From: Miscanthus floridulus
Taxonomy: Eukaryota; Streptophyta; Magnoliopsida; Poales; Poaceae
Reading direction: 5' to 3'
NCBI RefSeq assembly: GCF_019320115.1
Contig: NC_089593.1
Location: 32,320,536 to 32,384,535, forward strand
DNA: 64,000 nucleotides
Shown piece by piece: positions 22,320-32,396 of the stretch (position 1 is the first letter of the stretch; every line of letters begins with the position of its first letter). Position numbers and translations under genes: made by a program. The notes under the pieces were generated by a model. The model saw only the letters and a list, made by a program, of their open reading frames with translations. It was not told the DNA's origin and made no database searches.

Positions 22320-22902
22320 CTAGCCTTGATTAGAGGTTATCTTCTCCATAAGAGTTTTAGCTTTTCCAAGGGTGAGTGACATAAATGATCCTCCAGCAAT
22401 TGCATGCAGTTCTTCGCGAGCTTTCTGAGTTAATCCATGGTAAAAGCCTTGCATGAGCAACCAATCTTCCATCCCATGATGAGGACAATCTGAAATATAT
22501 TCTTGGAAACGTTCCCATGCTTCTGGAATGGTTTCTCCCTTCTGTTGAAAAATTGAAATATTTCCTCTGAAGGCATTGGTCTTGCCTATAGGGAAGAACT
22601 TTTTTAGGAAGGCCTTTGAACACTTTGCCCACATGTTGATGTGATCTTTGTTGATGTAGAACCACTGCTTTGCTCGTCCCACAAGTGAGAATGGAAATAA
22701 GCGAAGTAGTATGATGTCTTGAGCAATGTCCTTGATGTGCACTAGCATCTTCATGTGCCTTTCCGCTGAATGGGGTAGCTTGCACCATGTTGATGAGGCT
22801 TGGCTTGAGCTCAAACACAAGGTTGTTGGTTCTGAGTGTTGGTCCAGTGCGGATGTTCTCAGTGCTTGGAGCAGAGAATTCACGCAGAGTTTTATCAGCC
22901 AT
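22320..22902 (-). pseudogene. Gag (retrotrans_gag) of the Tat-like element
   Basis: The ORF at 22320-22883 encodes the conserved capsid region, with LFPFSLVGRAKQWFY, FPIGKTNAFRGNI, ETIPEAWERFQEYI and FYHGLTQKAREELHAIAGGS. A second frame (22357-22902) carries the true N terminus MADKTLREFSAP, so a frameshift lies near 22760-22790. Sequence continues towards the protease with stops. No zinc knuckle was recognised. Confidence 0.75.
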
Positions 22903-23101
22903 AGCTCAGAAACTGGTGTTGAGCTTCCTCTTAATTAGGTTGATTTGATTCTAATTGGAAGTTGTTAGTGAATCACAACTAAGTCTGCAATACCCTGTAT
23001 AAGATATGAATAAAGACAAACAAGGGTAAGCCTGCTAAAACAGAGGTTATGATTTCATCAATAAGTATTTATTTGGTCAATTCTCTTTAGCCATGTGCCT
23101 G

Positions 23102-23119
23102 TCCCCGGCAACGGCGCCA
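23102..23119 (-). other. tRNA-Asp primer binding site
   Basis: The minus strand reads TGGCGCCGTTGCCGGGGA, complementary over 18 bases to the 3' end of plant tRNA-Asp(GUC) as I know it. It starts 4 bp after the LTR end at 23124, the expected spacing. Confidence 0.85.
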
Positions 23120-23123
23120 GAAA

Positions 23124-24585
23124 TGCTTGTTGTCATTTCTTAGCATCACTCTTTACTAAGTTGTCATCCCTAGCATGATGCTAGAAATGCATTGTTGGTA
23201 ATTATTGAGAACACTTGTAAATTTATATATATACTAAGTAATATGTAAGCGCACAGATAACGTACCATTGTAGCATTTCACCCGGGAGTATACCGAGTAT
23301 CTTTATTTATATTTTATCCATAGGGAGGAGTTATATAATTGTGTTGGCATAGAGATATTGACAAATATATATACTTATGATAAAATCACTCTCATGCTAT
23401 GGCAGGGGTAAGTCAAGGGATAGATAAATGATAAGTGAAGGTAATAATGGTATTCCAGAGATAGAAATAGAGACTCATAAAATGTAGTACGGCTAAGCAG
23501 GAGATTCGTTAAGAGCAAAAGATTCCTAAGTCATTCCTTATTTACTAAGTCTTTTGTACACCCAAGTATATACACTCTCATCTATAGTATAACTAACTTT
23601 GGATCTATGCATAAGGAATATTACTAAGGACGATCAAGAATAGAGCTTGTCTCGCTTCGTAGCCACGTTCTACTTGCTCTACAAACAGGGAGTGGACTAC
23701 AAAGGACTCAATGGGAGTGTCACATCCGTGATCTACCATTGACCCAGAGTGCAGAATGCATCCACAGGCAAACAATATCTAAGCACCATGCTTACATAAT
23801 GTCGACCACTTAACTCACTCGAGTACTGAGCTAAGAGCTTTGCGAACATATGCATAAATTCATCATCAATCATAACTATATCAAGCATATAATTAGAGCA
23901 AACTAGGAACATAATAAATAGCAACATAATATTGAAGTAGCACAAAGTCATAAAATAAGAGATACAATGGCTATACCAATCTCCAGACGGCAGATCCAGA
24001 ATCCTGAGCAATAGCCCACACTCTACTCGAACCTTGCTAGCTAGCCTATACTAGAAATTTGAAGAATTGGAGCCCTATTCTCTTCTCTGGAAACCCTAAT
24101 TTCTAGACTGATCTTAACTTATGGTAGCGTGCTCTAGAGGGAGGCAGGGGCTAATTATATAGGCCGAATCATCCAACGTGAACCCTCGAATCAAACTAAT
24201 TTGAATGAACGGTGTAGATGCAATCCTTAAGGCGGTGGAGAACCGACGTAGCAATGAGGCTGACAGGTGGGACCCCTAGAGGTCGGGTGGCCTCTAGGTG
24301 GGGCCGGGTGGCCCCACCTATCACCCTCTCATCCTCTGCTTTGGTGACGTGGCTTCTGGAGTCCTCTTCAACCTTCTGGAGTTGGTTTCACCGTGGATAA
24401 GCGTGATTTTATTTGATGTTTTCATCCCCCTTGACGGTTTTCTAAAATAACCCTGTTGAAAACACAGATTCACCAAAACTCATAGAAATTATCAGTTTAA
24501 ACCCCTAAGTCTATGTTGGTGATCATTTTCATGCATTATTTCAAATTATATTGAAGTTTATATTGAATGATAACTACCGTTAACA
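23124..24585 (-). repeat. 5' LTR of the Tat-like element
   Basis: Read on the minus strand it begins TGTTAACGGTAG at 24585 and ends ACAACAAGCA at 23124, next to the primer site. It is homologous to the plus-strand LTR at 26568-27929, so the two form an inverted pair. Confidence 0.75.
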
Positions 24586-24586
24586 A

Positions 24587-25620
24587 TATCCATTTAGATT
24601 CTAGTGAGTGCTAACACCCCTTGAAAATGCTTTGTGAAAATGTTAAGACACGTGCACTATGGTGAGACACTTTGTGGTTGGCAATTTAGAAGTAATGATG
24701 AAGGGAATGGAGTTGAAGCTGCTAGTCACGGGGTGACTAGACGCATCTGATATAGGGACCGGAAGCATCTGGTGCTTAACCCTAGCTCGGGCAGAGGCGC
24801 GAAGTGATCGGACTTTGGCCCGAGGGAGTGATCAGACGCTGGGGAACACTGCTCCTGCATCCGTTCATGATGATGTAGCGCACAAGAGCTGAGCAAGTGA
24901 GGATCGAATGCTTGGCGCGTCCGGTCACATGCGACCAGACACATCCGGTCATCTCAAATGCTCTCTAGACCCTAACTGGAGACGATCGGACCCTGTTTGC
25001 ATGTGCGTCCTATCACTTGAGTGTCGCATCCGATCTTGGCACTAAGGAAGCTGGCGTGCATGCAGGCGACCAGACCCTAAGCAGACTCGTCCAGTCGTGG
25101 TCCTGTGCATCCGGCCAATGACTAATAGCGTGTGACAGTGCTAGCCGTTGGGCGCCAATGGCTATAACTGTTTGAATGTAACATGTGGCTGCTTAATAGC
25201 GACCGGACAGGTTTGGTCGCCCTGCTAGATGCGTCCATTCAGTATGCAGACATCCTAGTGAGGGGCACAACGGTTGGATTTGTTTGGGGGCTCTATAAAT
25301 AGAGCTTGGCTAGCTTGGGTTCACTCTCTTGACCATTTCTATTGAGAATACACCCCAGTGAGCCTAGCCATTCCTCTCTAACTCATCTTGCTTGATTGAT
25401 TCATCATTTGGTGAGATTGGAGAGCATCCAAGTGCATTGCTTTGAGTGATTGCATTTAGAGGCACTTGGTGATTGTGTTTTGCTGTGGATTTTACTTGTT
25501 ACTCTTGGTGTTTGCCAACTCCTAGATGGCTTGGAGCAGCGAGGATCATTGAGTGAAGGGTGGTGCTTGTCTCTGGCTCCGATTGTGGTGATTGTGAGGG
25601 GTTCTTGAGACAGCATATGG
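24587..25620 (+). repeat. Copia (SIRE/Maximus-like) LTR fragment
   Basis: The start (TAGATTCTAGTGAGTGCTAACA) without its last bases is related to 62268-62300 in the copia element at the right end of the window. It includes a TATA box and transcription-start-like region (CTCTATAAATAGAGC, about 25291-25305) and the transcribed R/U5 portion. The first several hundred bp of the LTR and the 3' end are missing. It lies between two gypsy remnants. Confidence 0.65.
25294..25300 (+). promoter_or_regulatory. TATA box in the copia LTR fragment
   Basis: TATAAAT inside CTCTATAAATAGAGC, in the position expected for an LTR promoter. Whether it is active is unknown. Confidence 0.5.
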
Positions 25621-26567
25621 ATTCTTGATATTCTCTTGCCATTGTCGTTGCTCTTCTTGGTCTTCCTTGTTGTCTTCATGACTCCTATGCTTTGGGTATC
25701 TTAGTGGGTTTCTAGGATCATCATGAGACTTAGGAGAAAGAATATAAGAGGGATCATCGGGGTCAAGGATGGGTTTGGATAAGACATCTAATGTGGGTAT
25801 AGAAGGAGAGAAGATAGGATTGGCTTCCAAATGACTCAACTCTCCTTCTATGGCATCACTTGACATGCCACCCTTGAGTTTTCTAGATGTCCTCCAAAGG
25901 AATTTGATTTAAGAGGCTTTCTAAGAGATTTCTTCTTGAGAGGATTTGAATTATATTCACTCGAAGATCTCTTATGTAGCAGAAAGTTTAAGCTTTTCCC
26001 AAAATCAGCATAAAAAGATCATCCTTAATTTCAACAGGGATTTTCAAAGGTGGAATTTCTTCTTCCCTTGGAGGATTTTGGAGTATTGATGGTTTGGGAT
26101 TGATAACTAAATCTTGGGATTGGAGTGGTTGTGATTTGGCTATCAAAACTTCCTCTTCTTGTTCGGGAGATGATTTCTTCTCTTCCTCGCGGAGTTCATC
26201 ATGAATGCTAGTGCAGGAAGTCTTTCCAATAATTCTATCAAGGATAGTCCTTGCTCCACTAACAGACAAACAAAGGAAAGCTCCTCTAGAGGCTAAATCA
26301 AGGGATTGCACAGAATCCATGCTAAGACCCATATAAAAATGTTGAAGAAGCATCAGATCTGGAGTAGCAAGGTCTGGGCCAGTGGTGATAAGATTATTAA
26401 AACAATCCCACGATGTGCTAAGAGACTCTTTCTCTTTTTGTTTAAAGGTTAGAACTTCTATTCGAAGGCTGACTACTCTAGAGATGGGAAAGAAAGATAA
26501 ACAAAATTTAGAGCATAACGTTTACCAATCTCCTTGCATACTTCCTACGGTTCGACTATACCATTAT
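25621..26567 (-). pseudogene. Gypsy (Athila/Tat-type) gag remnant
   Basis: The ORF at 25988-26353 plus sequence upstream to about 26480 encodes a gag segment: VVSLRIEVLTFKQKEKESL, then MLLQHFYMGLSMDSVQSLDL and RGAFLCLSV, then a Glu/Pro-rich linker. A further open stretch at 25404-25866 continues the linker in other frames. It differs clearly from the gag at 22320-22902, so it is a different family. It ends abruptly at the LTR at 26568. Confidence 0.65.
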
Positions 26568-27929
26568 TGATGGTAGTTAACGTTCATCATAAACCATCAA
26601 TATAACTTATATAAATGCATAAAAAGGATCACCAGCATAGGTCTATGGGTTTAAACTAATGAATTCCACAAGTTTTGGTGAATCTGTATTTGCAGGAGGA
26701 TTTATTCAGAAAATCATCAAGGTGGACCCAATCGTCAGATCAAATCATGTTTATCTACAATGAAACTAACTTAGGAATACTCTAGAAGCATCCAGAAGAC
26801 AACTCACCGAAGATTGGGCCAAATGGTGCCGGTAGTGGGCCAGCCAGCCTAAGCCCTAGGCCGGCCGGCCTGTGGGACCCGCCTGTTAGCCTCTCCTTCG
26901 TACGTCGGTTCTCCACCACCTTAAGGATCACATCTACACCGTTGCTTTGAGTCGGTTTGATCCGAGGGTCTAGAATTGATGCTTCCCCCTATATATAGCA
27001 GCCCCTACCCCCTCCCTAGAGCTATCTAGGAAACCCTAATTCATATCTCTCATTTAGATCAACACACACCAGAAGGAATAGGTCTAGAACTCTCCAATGT
27101 AGTAGATTAATAGCTCGGGAGTAAGGGTCGAGTTGGGCTCATGCTCAAGTTCTGGATCTAGTCTTGGAGGCTCGACAAAGCCTTGTATCTTCATTTCTAC
27201 ATCTTATAAGACTTATTATCAATTCATCATATTCCTATCTACATGGCTATGATTACTTTTAATATGTATCTTGCTTAGTTGAGGTTATCTTTACTTTTGT
27301 GTGCGGGTTCATAGAGCGCTTAGCCTGCTAGTTTATCGATTGGGCTAAGTAGCCGAGCCTCATGTAAGCATTGTGCTTATACGATGCTCTGCCTATGAGT
27401 ACACCCTGTTCCCTAGCCATGTGGTAGCAGAGAGAGGTGATAGCCCTATCTATCCTCTGTAGTTCACCCCATGTGAGCAGGTTCTTAAATTGTAGGACCG
27501 TAGTCGCGTCAGTAGAGTTATCCTTTTGCGGTGATCTACCATCTAGCGGCGTTCCGAAGTGCACATGAGTAGAGTTGGTCTTAATTATAGTCGGGTATAT
27601 ATATACTTTGATCCTGTAATAAGAATGTCACATGAATCTACCTCACCTGTTGTTCTCCCGAGTTGACTTGTTTATATTATCTTAGTGATCTATCCCCTAA
27701 GTGTCATTATGCTTAATTCCTATCAATACATTTATCCCTTGCTCTAGCTATGTGGGTATGTTGATTAGTAATTACCCCTTTGTTATTCAATAATCTTTAC
27801 TCCATTGTTTTCCTATGGTAAAATATAAATAATGATACCTAGAATACTCCCGGTAAAATACTACAATGGTATTCTGTGCGCTTGTGGAATCCTTTATATT
27901 CTATTTGCACTTATAAATACCAATAACCA
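26568..27929 (+). repeat. 5' LTR of a plus-strand Tat-like element
   Basis: It begins TGATGGTAGTTAACG at 26568 and ends AATACCAATAACCA at 27929, four bases before a TGGCGCC primer-site start. It aligns by eye along its beginning and end to the minus-strand LTR at 23124-24585. Its element is interrupted at 27941 by Gypsy-A and continues at 41104. Confidence 0.75.
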
Positions 27930-27933
27930 TTTT

Positions 27934-27940
27934 TGGCGCC
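27934..27940 (+). other. Left part of a split tRNA-Asp primer binding site
   Basis: TGGCGCC is the first 7 bases of the primer site; the continuation GTTGCC lies at 41109, after the Gypsy-A insertion and its 5-bp duplication (GCGCC 27936-27940, GCGCT 41104-41108). Confidence 0.8.
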
Positions 27941-29891
27941 TAAAGCGCCCCTGATTTCCACGAAGGGAAATCCACAGAGTCAATGTGTAATAAGATCGTG
28001 GTAGATCATATTACCCAAATTCCAGTCGAATATCACATCCATACAACGATAAATTCAGAGTACAAATAGTGTGGAAGTACATAAATTATTACATCGCCGC
28101 ATTGGCGGAATCAAAAGTAGCATTCATTAAGAATAGCTTGAAGATAAGATCGCCAAACTCAAGCATAGGCACGAACCCCTCAACCGTCAAACCCCTCGGA
28201 GCTATACTCCTCAGCAGAACCTATGTGCCAAAATTTATCAGTACGATTTGTACTGGCCAATCCCACCCTATGAGCATTGCTTTGTGGTAATTGGATGCAT
28301 GTTGGATATAATCAAAAGGAACCTATGAGGCTGGGGTTCCTATGCAGCAGCATATCAAGTATATAATAATAGTTAGTCAAGTTTTAACACCATTTCCACA
28401 CACCATCCACCCCATTCCCTTTCCCAAGCCAGGTTTCGATCCTGGGATCGATATACCACCATCTCCACACCATCACCATACCATCGCTCAGTCGACAGGC
28501 CAACTCCCTCTCGGCACTGTCTCAAGGCCCGTAGCCCCTGGCTACAACCGACACTCTCTCACGGGGGAAGAAGAGAAGGACTCATCTCACTATCTAGTTT
28601 AAGCGAAACCCAGGAAAGGTCCATAGCCGACAAGTCGGCACATGTATCGATCGATCAACCATACATTCTGCAGAGGTTTTACATAACCACAAGATCTGCC
28701 TTCCTCGCTGACCGTCGTCAACTGGGCTGATTCCGACCGCTTGCTAGCCTAGGATAATGCCACTCTACCATTCAGCCCTGGTATACCCCAAGTCTAGTCT
28801 GGGGTGGCTGAAACTGTGAGTCATGAGCTGGGTCCACAAGGTCTCCATGAAGTCTCGGAAGGGTGTGGGGAAAATCCTCCGCGCCCCATACCTCCTTACA
28901 CTGTCCGCTATCAACCTAGCAGTAGTGGCAATATCCTACCAAGTAGTCCGGCCGTCCCGCACCATATAGGGCGAGTGGTACGTAAGGCTTCCCAGTGAAT
29001 CTGAGTACTAGTAAGTCCTTAGGGATGACCAAGCCAGAATGTCTCCATCAGGGTTTCCATTTACCGTGCCACCACAGCACCTCCATCCTGGGCTCCTCCC
29101 ATCATAGGTTCACACCCAGGACCATCTCATCTACCGTTTACCCACCACAGGTATCCATTCCAGGGGTGCCCAGGTAGCACCCCATGGCAAGACTTGCCCC
29201 AGGCTCGTCATATACTCCAACTTGGTCGACACAACCCTCACCCTCCACACACCCAAGTCACACACGCAGCACTCTCCCCATAGTCCAGATAACACTAGTT
29301 TCCACCACGTATGTAGCACAAGCGTAGTAGAAGTATAAGTAATGAAATATATAGCAGTAAGCGTGTGTCTAGCCCAACAACAGGGTATGCAGGGGTATGG
29401 TTGCGTCAAGGTAAAGGCCTTCAAGTAAGCATACTACCATGCAAGTTCTATCATAATATAACTGTAGCAATAAAGTAAAGCAATAGCAGTTCTATATTAG
29501 CCATGCGTAATAGGTGCTATGAGATTGGGTGGAATGTGGCACCTTCAGTGTAGTCGTCTCCGTACTCCTCACGGTACTCACGATCCTCGTCCGTCTGGTT
29601 CTCCTCCGAATCTGCATTGATCGTATTATAGTCGCGTTAGCGACGTCTATAAAATAGCACAAAGAAGCAATGAAAATTGAAAAGAGCCAAATGCACTCAA
29701 ATATGGGTTCATTGCGTAAAGCTCGATTTTAGATGAATTTTGGTCCTAGTTTCATATTTTTTTGAGGTCGTATGAATTAGTTATGAATTTCTGAAGTTTA
29801 AATCATTTCTAAAAATGGAAAAAGGCTGAATTAATCCTGGGCTGACACGTGTCACGCGGTGACTGGTCCACGTGGCATGCTAATGTCAGCA

Positions 29892-30211
29892 TGACGTCAG
29901 CATGACGTCATCATCTCGGTTCCAAGCTGACAGGTGGGGTCCAGCTGACGTCAGCATGACATCAGCATGACGTCAGCAACGTCATCAGTTCCGACAGGTG
30001 GGTCCAGGGACTCTCGGGTCACTGACATGTGGGTCCGGTCAAAGTCAACGTCAGTCAATGGGCGAGTCAACGGTCAACGGTCAGGGTCACTAACGTGTGG
30101 GGCCTGGGCTGCTGACGTTAGCAGCTGATGTCATCGTGACGTCAGCATGATGTCACCCCAGCTGTGTTGGCTTCTGACGTGTGGGTCCCGTGTGATGTCA
30201 GCATGACGTCA
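29892..30211. promoter_or_regulatory. Cluster of six TGACGTCA palindromes
   Basis: Perfect TGACGTCA sites occur at 29892, 29903, 29946, 29968, 30137 and 30204, most in the context AGCATGACGTCA, with several near-matches between them. This is the binding core of CREB/ATF-like and TGA-type plant bZIP factors. They lie upstream of the LTR core promoter in the minus direction only if enhancer action is considered; relative to the TATA box at 31374 they are downstream. Function is an inference. Confidence 0.55.
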
Positions 30212-31373
30212 TCATCTGACATGTGGGCCCAGAGTGTCTGTGCCACTGACTTGTGGGGCTAGGTCAATGGTCAACGTTGACCGGTCAACGGTCAACTCGG
30301 ACTAGGTCTCAAACGGGCTCTGGTGGGCTCGGGTTGGGCCGGTCTGGGCCGGGCTGACCCGGACACGTGGCATGCTATGGCGCTGCCACGTCGTTGTCAT
30401 GGGCTCCTACTGGGCTTCGTCTACCGTGTGGCCCGCACTGTGTGGTCCATGGTGAACTCAGGTTCACGGTCCATGGACCATTTGCAGGCCTACGGTGGGC
30501 CAAGTCCACCGTCTTTTCCCCTCGGCTCGGCTCACGTGCACCGAGTGCCGGGCTGCGCTGCTCAACTCACCCCCTCTCCTCTGTTTCTCCCACGGCGGCT
30601 TACACGCCGGCGGCGAGCACCCAGTGAGCCTTGACAGCGGCGCTGGTGTGCAATTTGATGCGGGTGAAAGCTCCGCCAAGCCTCGGCGTCTTCATTGGTG
30701 GGGTTAACACGGCGTGCAGGGTCCCGTGGTGTGTCGGCCACGGCGGCGGTCTTCCGGGCAGGACGGCGGTGTTGGTGTGGGGGCTACGGCCTCGGAGAGG
30801 TGTCTCGGTGGAGTGTGTAAGCTCCTACGGATCCGTGGGGACGCGGCGAGGGCGTCCAGGGCTCAAGGCGGGGCTTCGAGTTCCCATGTGGCCGGTAGGG
30901 GCTCCCCGGCGGCCACGGCGGCATGGTGACGATGGCGAGGCACGCGGGTGCACCACAAGGCTCCAGTGGGGCGGTCACGGTGTGGTCGCGGGTGTGCGCG
31001 TGGGTGCGTGTGTACCCAGAGGCCGGAGATGGCCCTGGCCTACGCGCTCCCGGTGTGGAGCGCAATGGCCGACACGGTGAGGTCCGGCAGTGAGTAGGGA
31101 GAGACCGGGAGGGGGCTCACCATTGGTGTCGTGGAAGATAGGGTGGTGATGCAGTGGCGGTTCGAGGTCGTGTAGCTCCGGAAGCCGTGCAGCGCTGCCG
31201 TAGGCGTTCGTGGCGTCGGCTCTGCTCCGGCGGCTTCGGAGGTGCTCCGATGGTGCCTCCTTCTTCCTCCTCCCTCTCCCTTCCTTCTTCCTCGCCCTTC
31301 TCTGGCTCGGGTGTGCACGGGATGACCACAAAGTGGCGGCGGGGCATTGAGAGCTCTGGGCACCAGGGCCGGG

Positions 31374-31381
31374 GCTTTATA
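31374..31381 (-). promoter_or_regulatory. TATA box of the Gypsy-A 3' LTR
   Basis: TATAAAGC on the minus strand in a GC-rich context. The same box is present in the 5' LTR at 40117-40124, where it would drive the element. Confidence 0.55.
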
Positions 31382-32362
31382 GCCGTTCGGGGAATGGCGG
31401 AGCCCGGTGATCGGCGGATGGGGATCAAGGGGGATCAGAGGCGCGTGCTTGCATCCAACGGCCGTGAGTGGTTGCATGGGCACGGTGCCAAGGAGACAGG
31501 GCCATGTCCTGGGCGTGACCCCCCCCTAGCCCACTCCTACAAGCGCTGTCGGGGCTTGGTTGGAGGCGTGAGCGGCGTGGGGGAGGAAGAAGACACTATG
31601 GACGAGGGTGGCTGATGTGCGGGGCCCGTGTGGCAGCGGCCGCAGGCAAGGTGAGAGCGGCGTGCGGGCGTGAGCGGCGTGCGGGCTGGCTGTGTGGGCC
31701 GCAAGCGCTAGCAGGCTAGCGAGGCCGGGAGGGCGAGCTGGGCCAGCCGTTGGGAGCGCGCGGGGTCTGAGGGCGAGCTGGGCCAACTCGGTTGCTTGGG
31801 CTGGCTGGGCCACGAAGCCGAGCAGGCCTGGCTACTGTGAGGCTTCTTCTTCTTCTTCTTTTTCCTTTTTCTGTTTTCTTTTTCTTCTTCCTTTATTTGA
31901 ATTCAAATTTGGTTTGAAGTTCGGATTCCAAATTGGTGTATCTTTTAGATATGATGCCCATATCATTTTTATATATATTAGGAATTTATTTAGCTATTTT
32001 GCATAACAAAAATAGGTGTAGTTTTGTTATACACAAATGGAAATAGTTTTCTTTTTAAACATTTATCCTTTGGTTTGAATCATAATTACTTCATGGTGTG
32101 TTTCTTTAAAGGAGTTTTCAGGCATTACATAAAGCAACTGAAAATCCAAATCACCATGTGAGTTAACAATATATGCTATGTTTCATTTAAATAAACATGA
32201 TTATCTATGGCATGCCATGCTTGTATGTTGACTTAGGTTGGGGTTAGACCTAATGCATCTCTTAGGTTGGGTTTCTATACATGACACTCATCATCACATG
32301 GGAGTTTTTAAGAAAAAAATTGTAGTTGGTATTTTTAGTGTATGGATTTTTGGGTTGTTACA

Positions 32363-32377
32363 GTCCTACCCCCTTAA
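32363..32377 (-). other. Polypurine tract of Gypsy-A
   Basis: The minus strand reads TTAAGGGGGTAGGAC immediately before the 3' LTR start at 32362, the site expected for plus-strand priming. Confidence 0.8.
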
Positions 32378-32396
32378 CAGAATCTCGTCCCCGAGA

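Larger units (their letters stand above)
20840..24585 (-). mobile_element. Tat-like Ty3/gypsy remnant: LTR, primer site, gag, protease
   Basis: The order on the minus strand is LTR (24585-23124), tRNA-Asp primer binding site (23119-23102), leader, gag (about 22902-22320), linker, and protease (21575-20895). RT, RNase H, integrase and the 3' LTR are missing. The protein types and the tRNA-Asp primer suit the Tat/Athila side of gypsy. It may be a gag-protease non-autonomous element or simply truncated near 20840. Confidence 0.75.
27941..32362 (-). repeat. 3' LTR of Gypsy-A (4.4 kb)
   Basis: Minus-strand start TGTAACAACCC at 32362, end at 27941 with GGGGCGCTTTA, so the ends are TG...TA. It contains a GC-rich block at about 30300-31800, open in several frames without recognisable proteins, and a cluster of TGACGTCA sites at 29892-30211. 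It is about 2.08 kb longer than the 5' LTR. Confidence 0.9.

Noticed and set aside
30323..31813. Many overlapping ORFs on both strands in GC-rich sequence, repeated at 39006-40702
   Set aside because: They lie inside the two Gypsy-A LTRs. High GC lowers stop frequency in all frames, and frames are not preserved between the two LTR copies.
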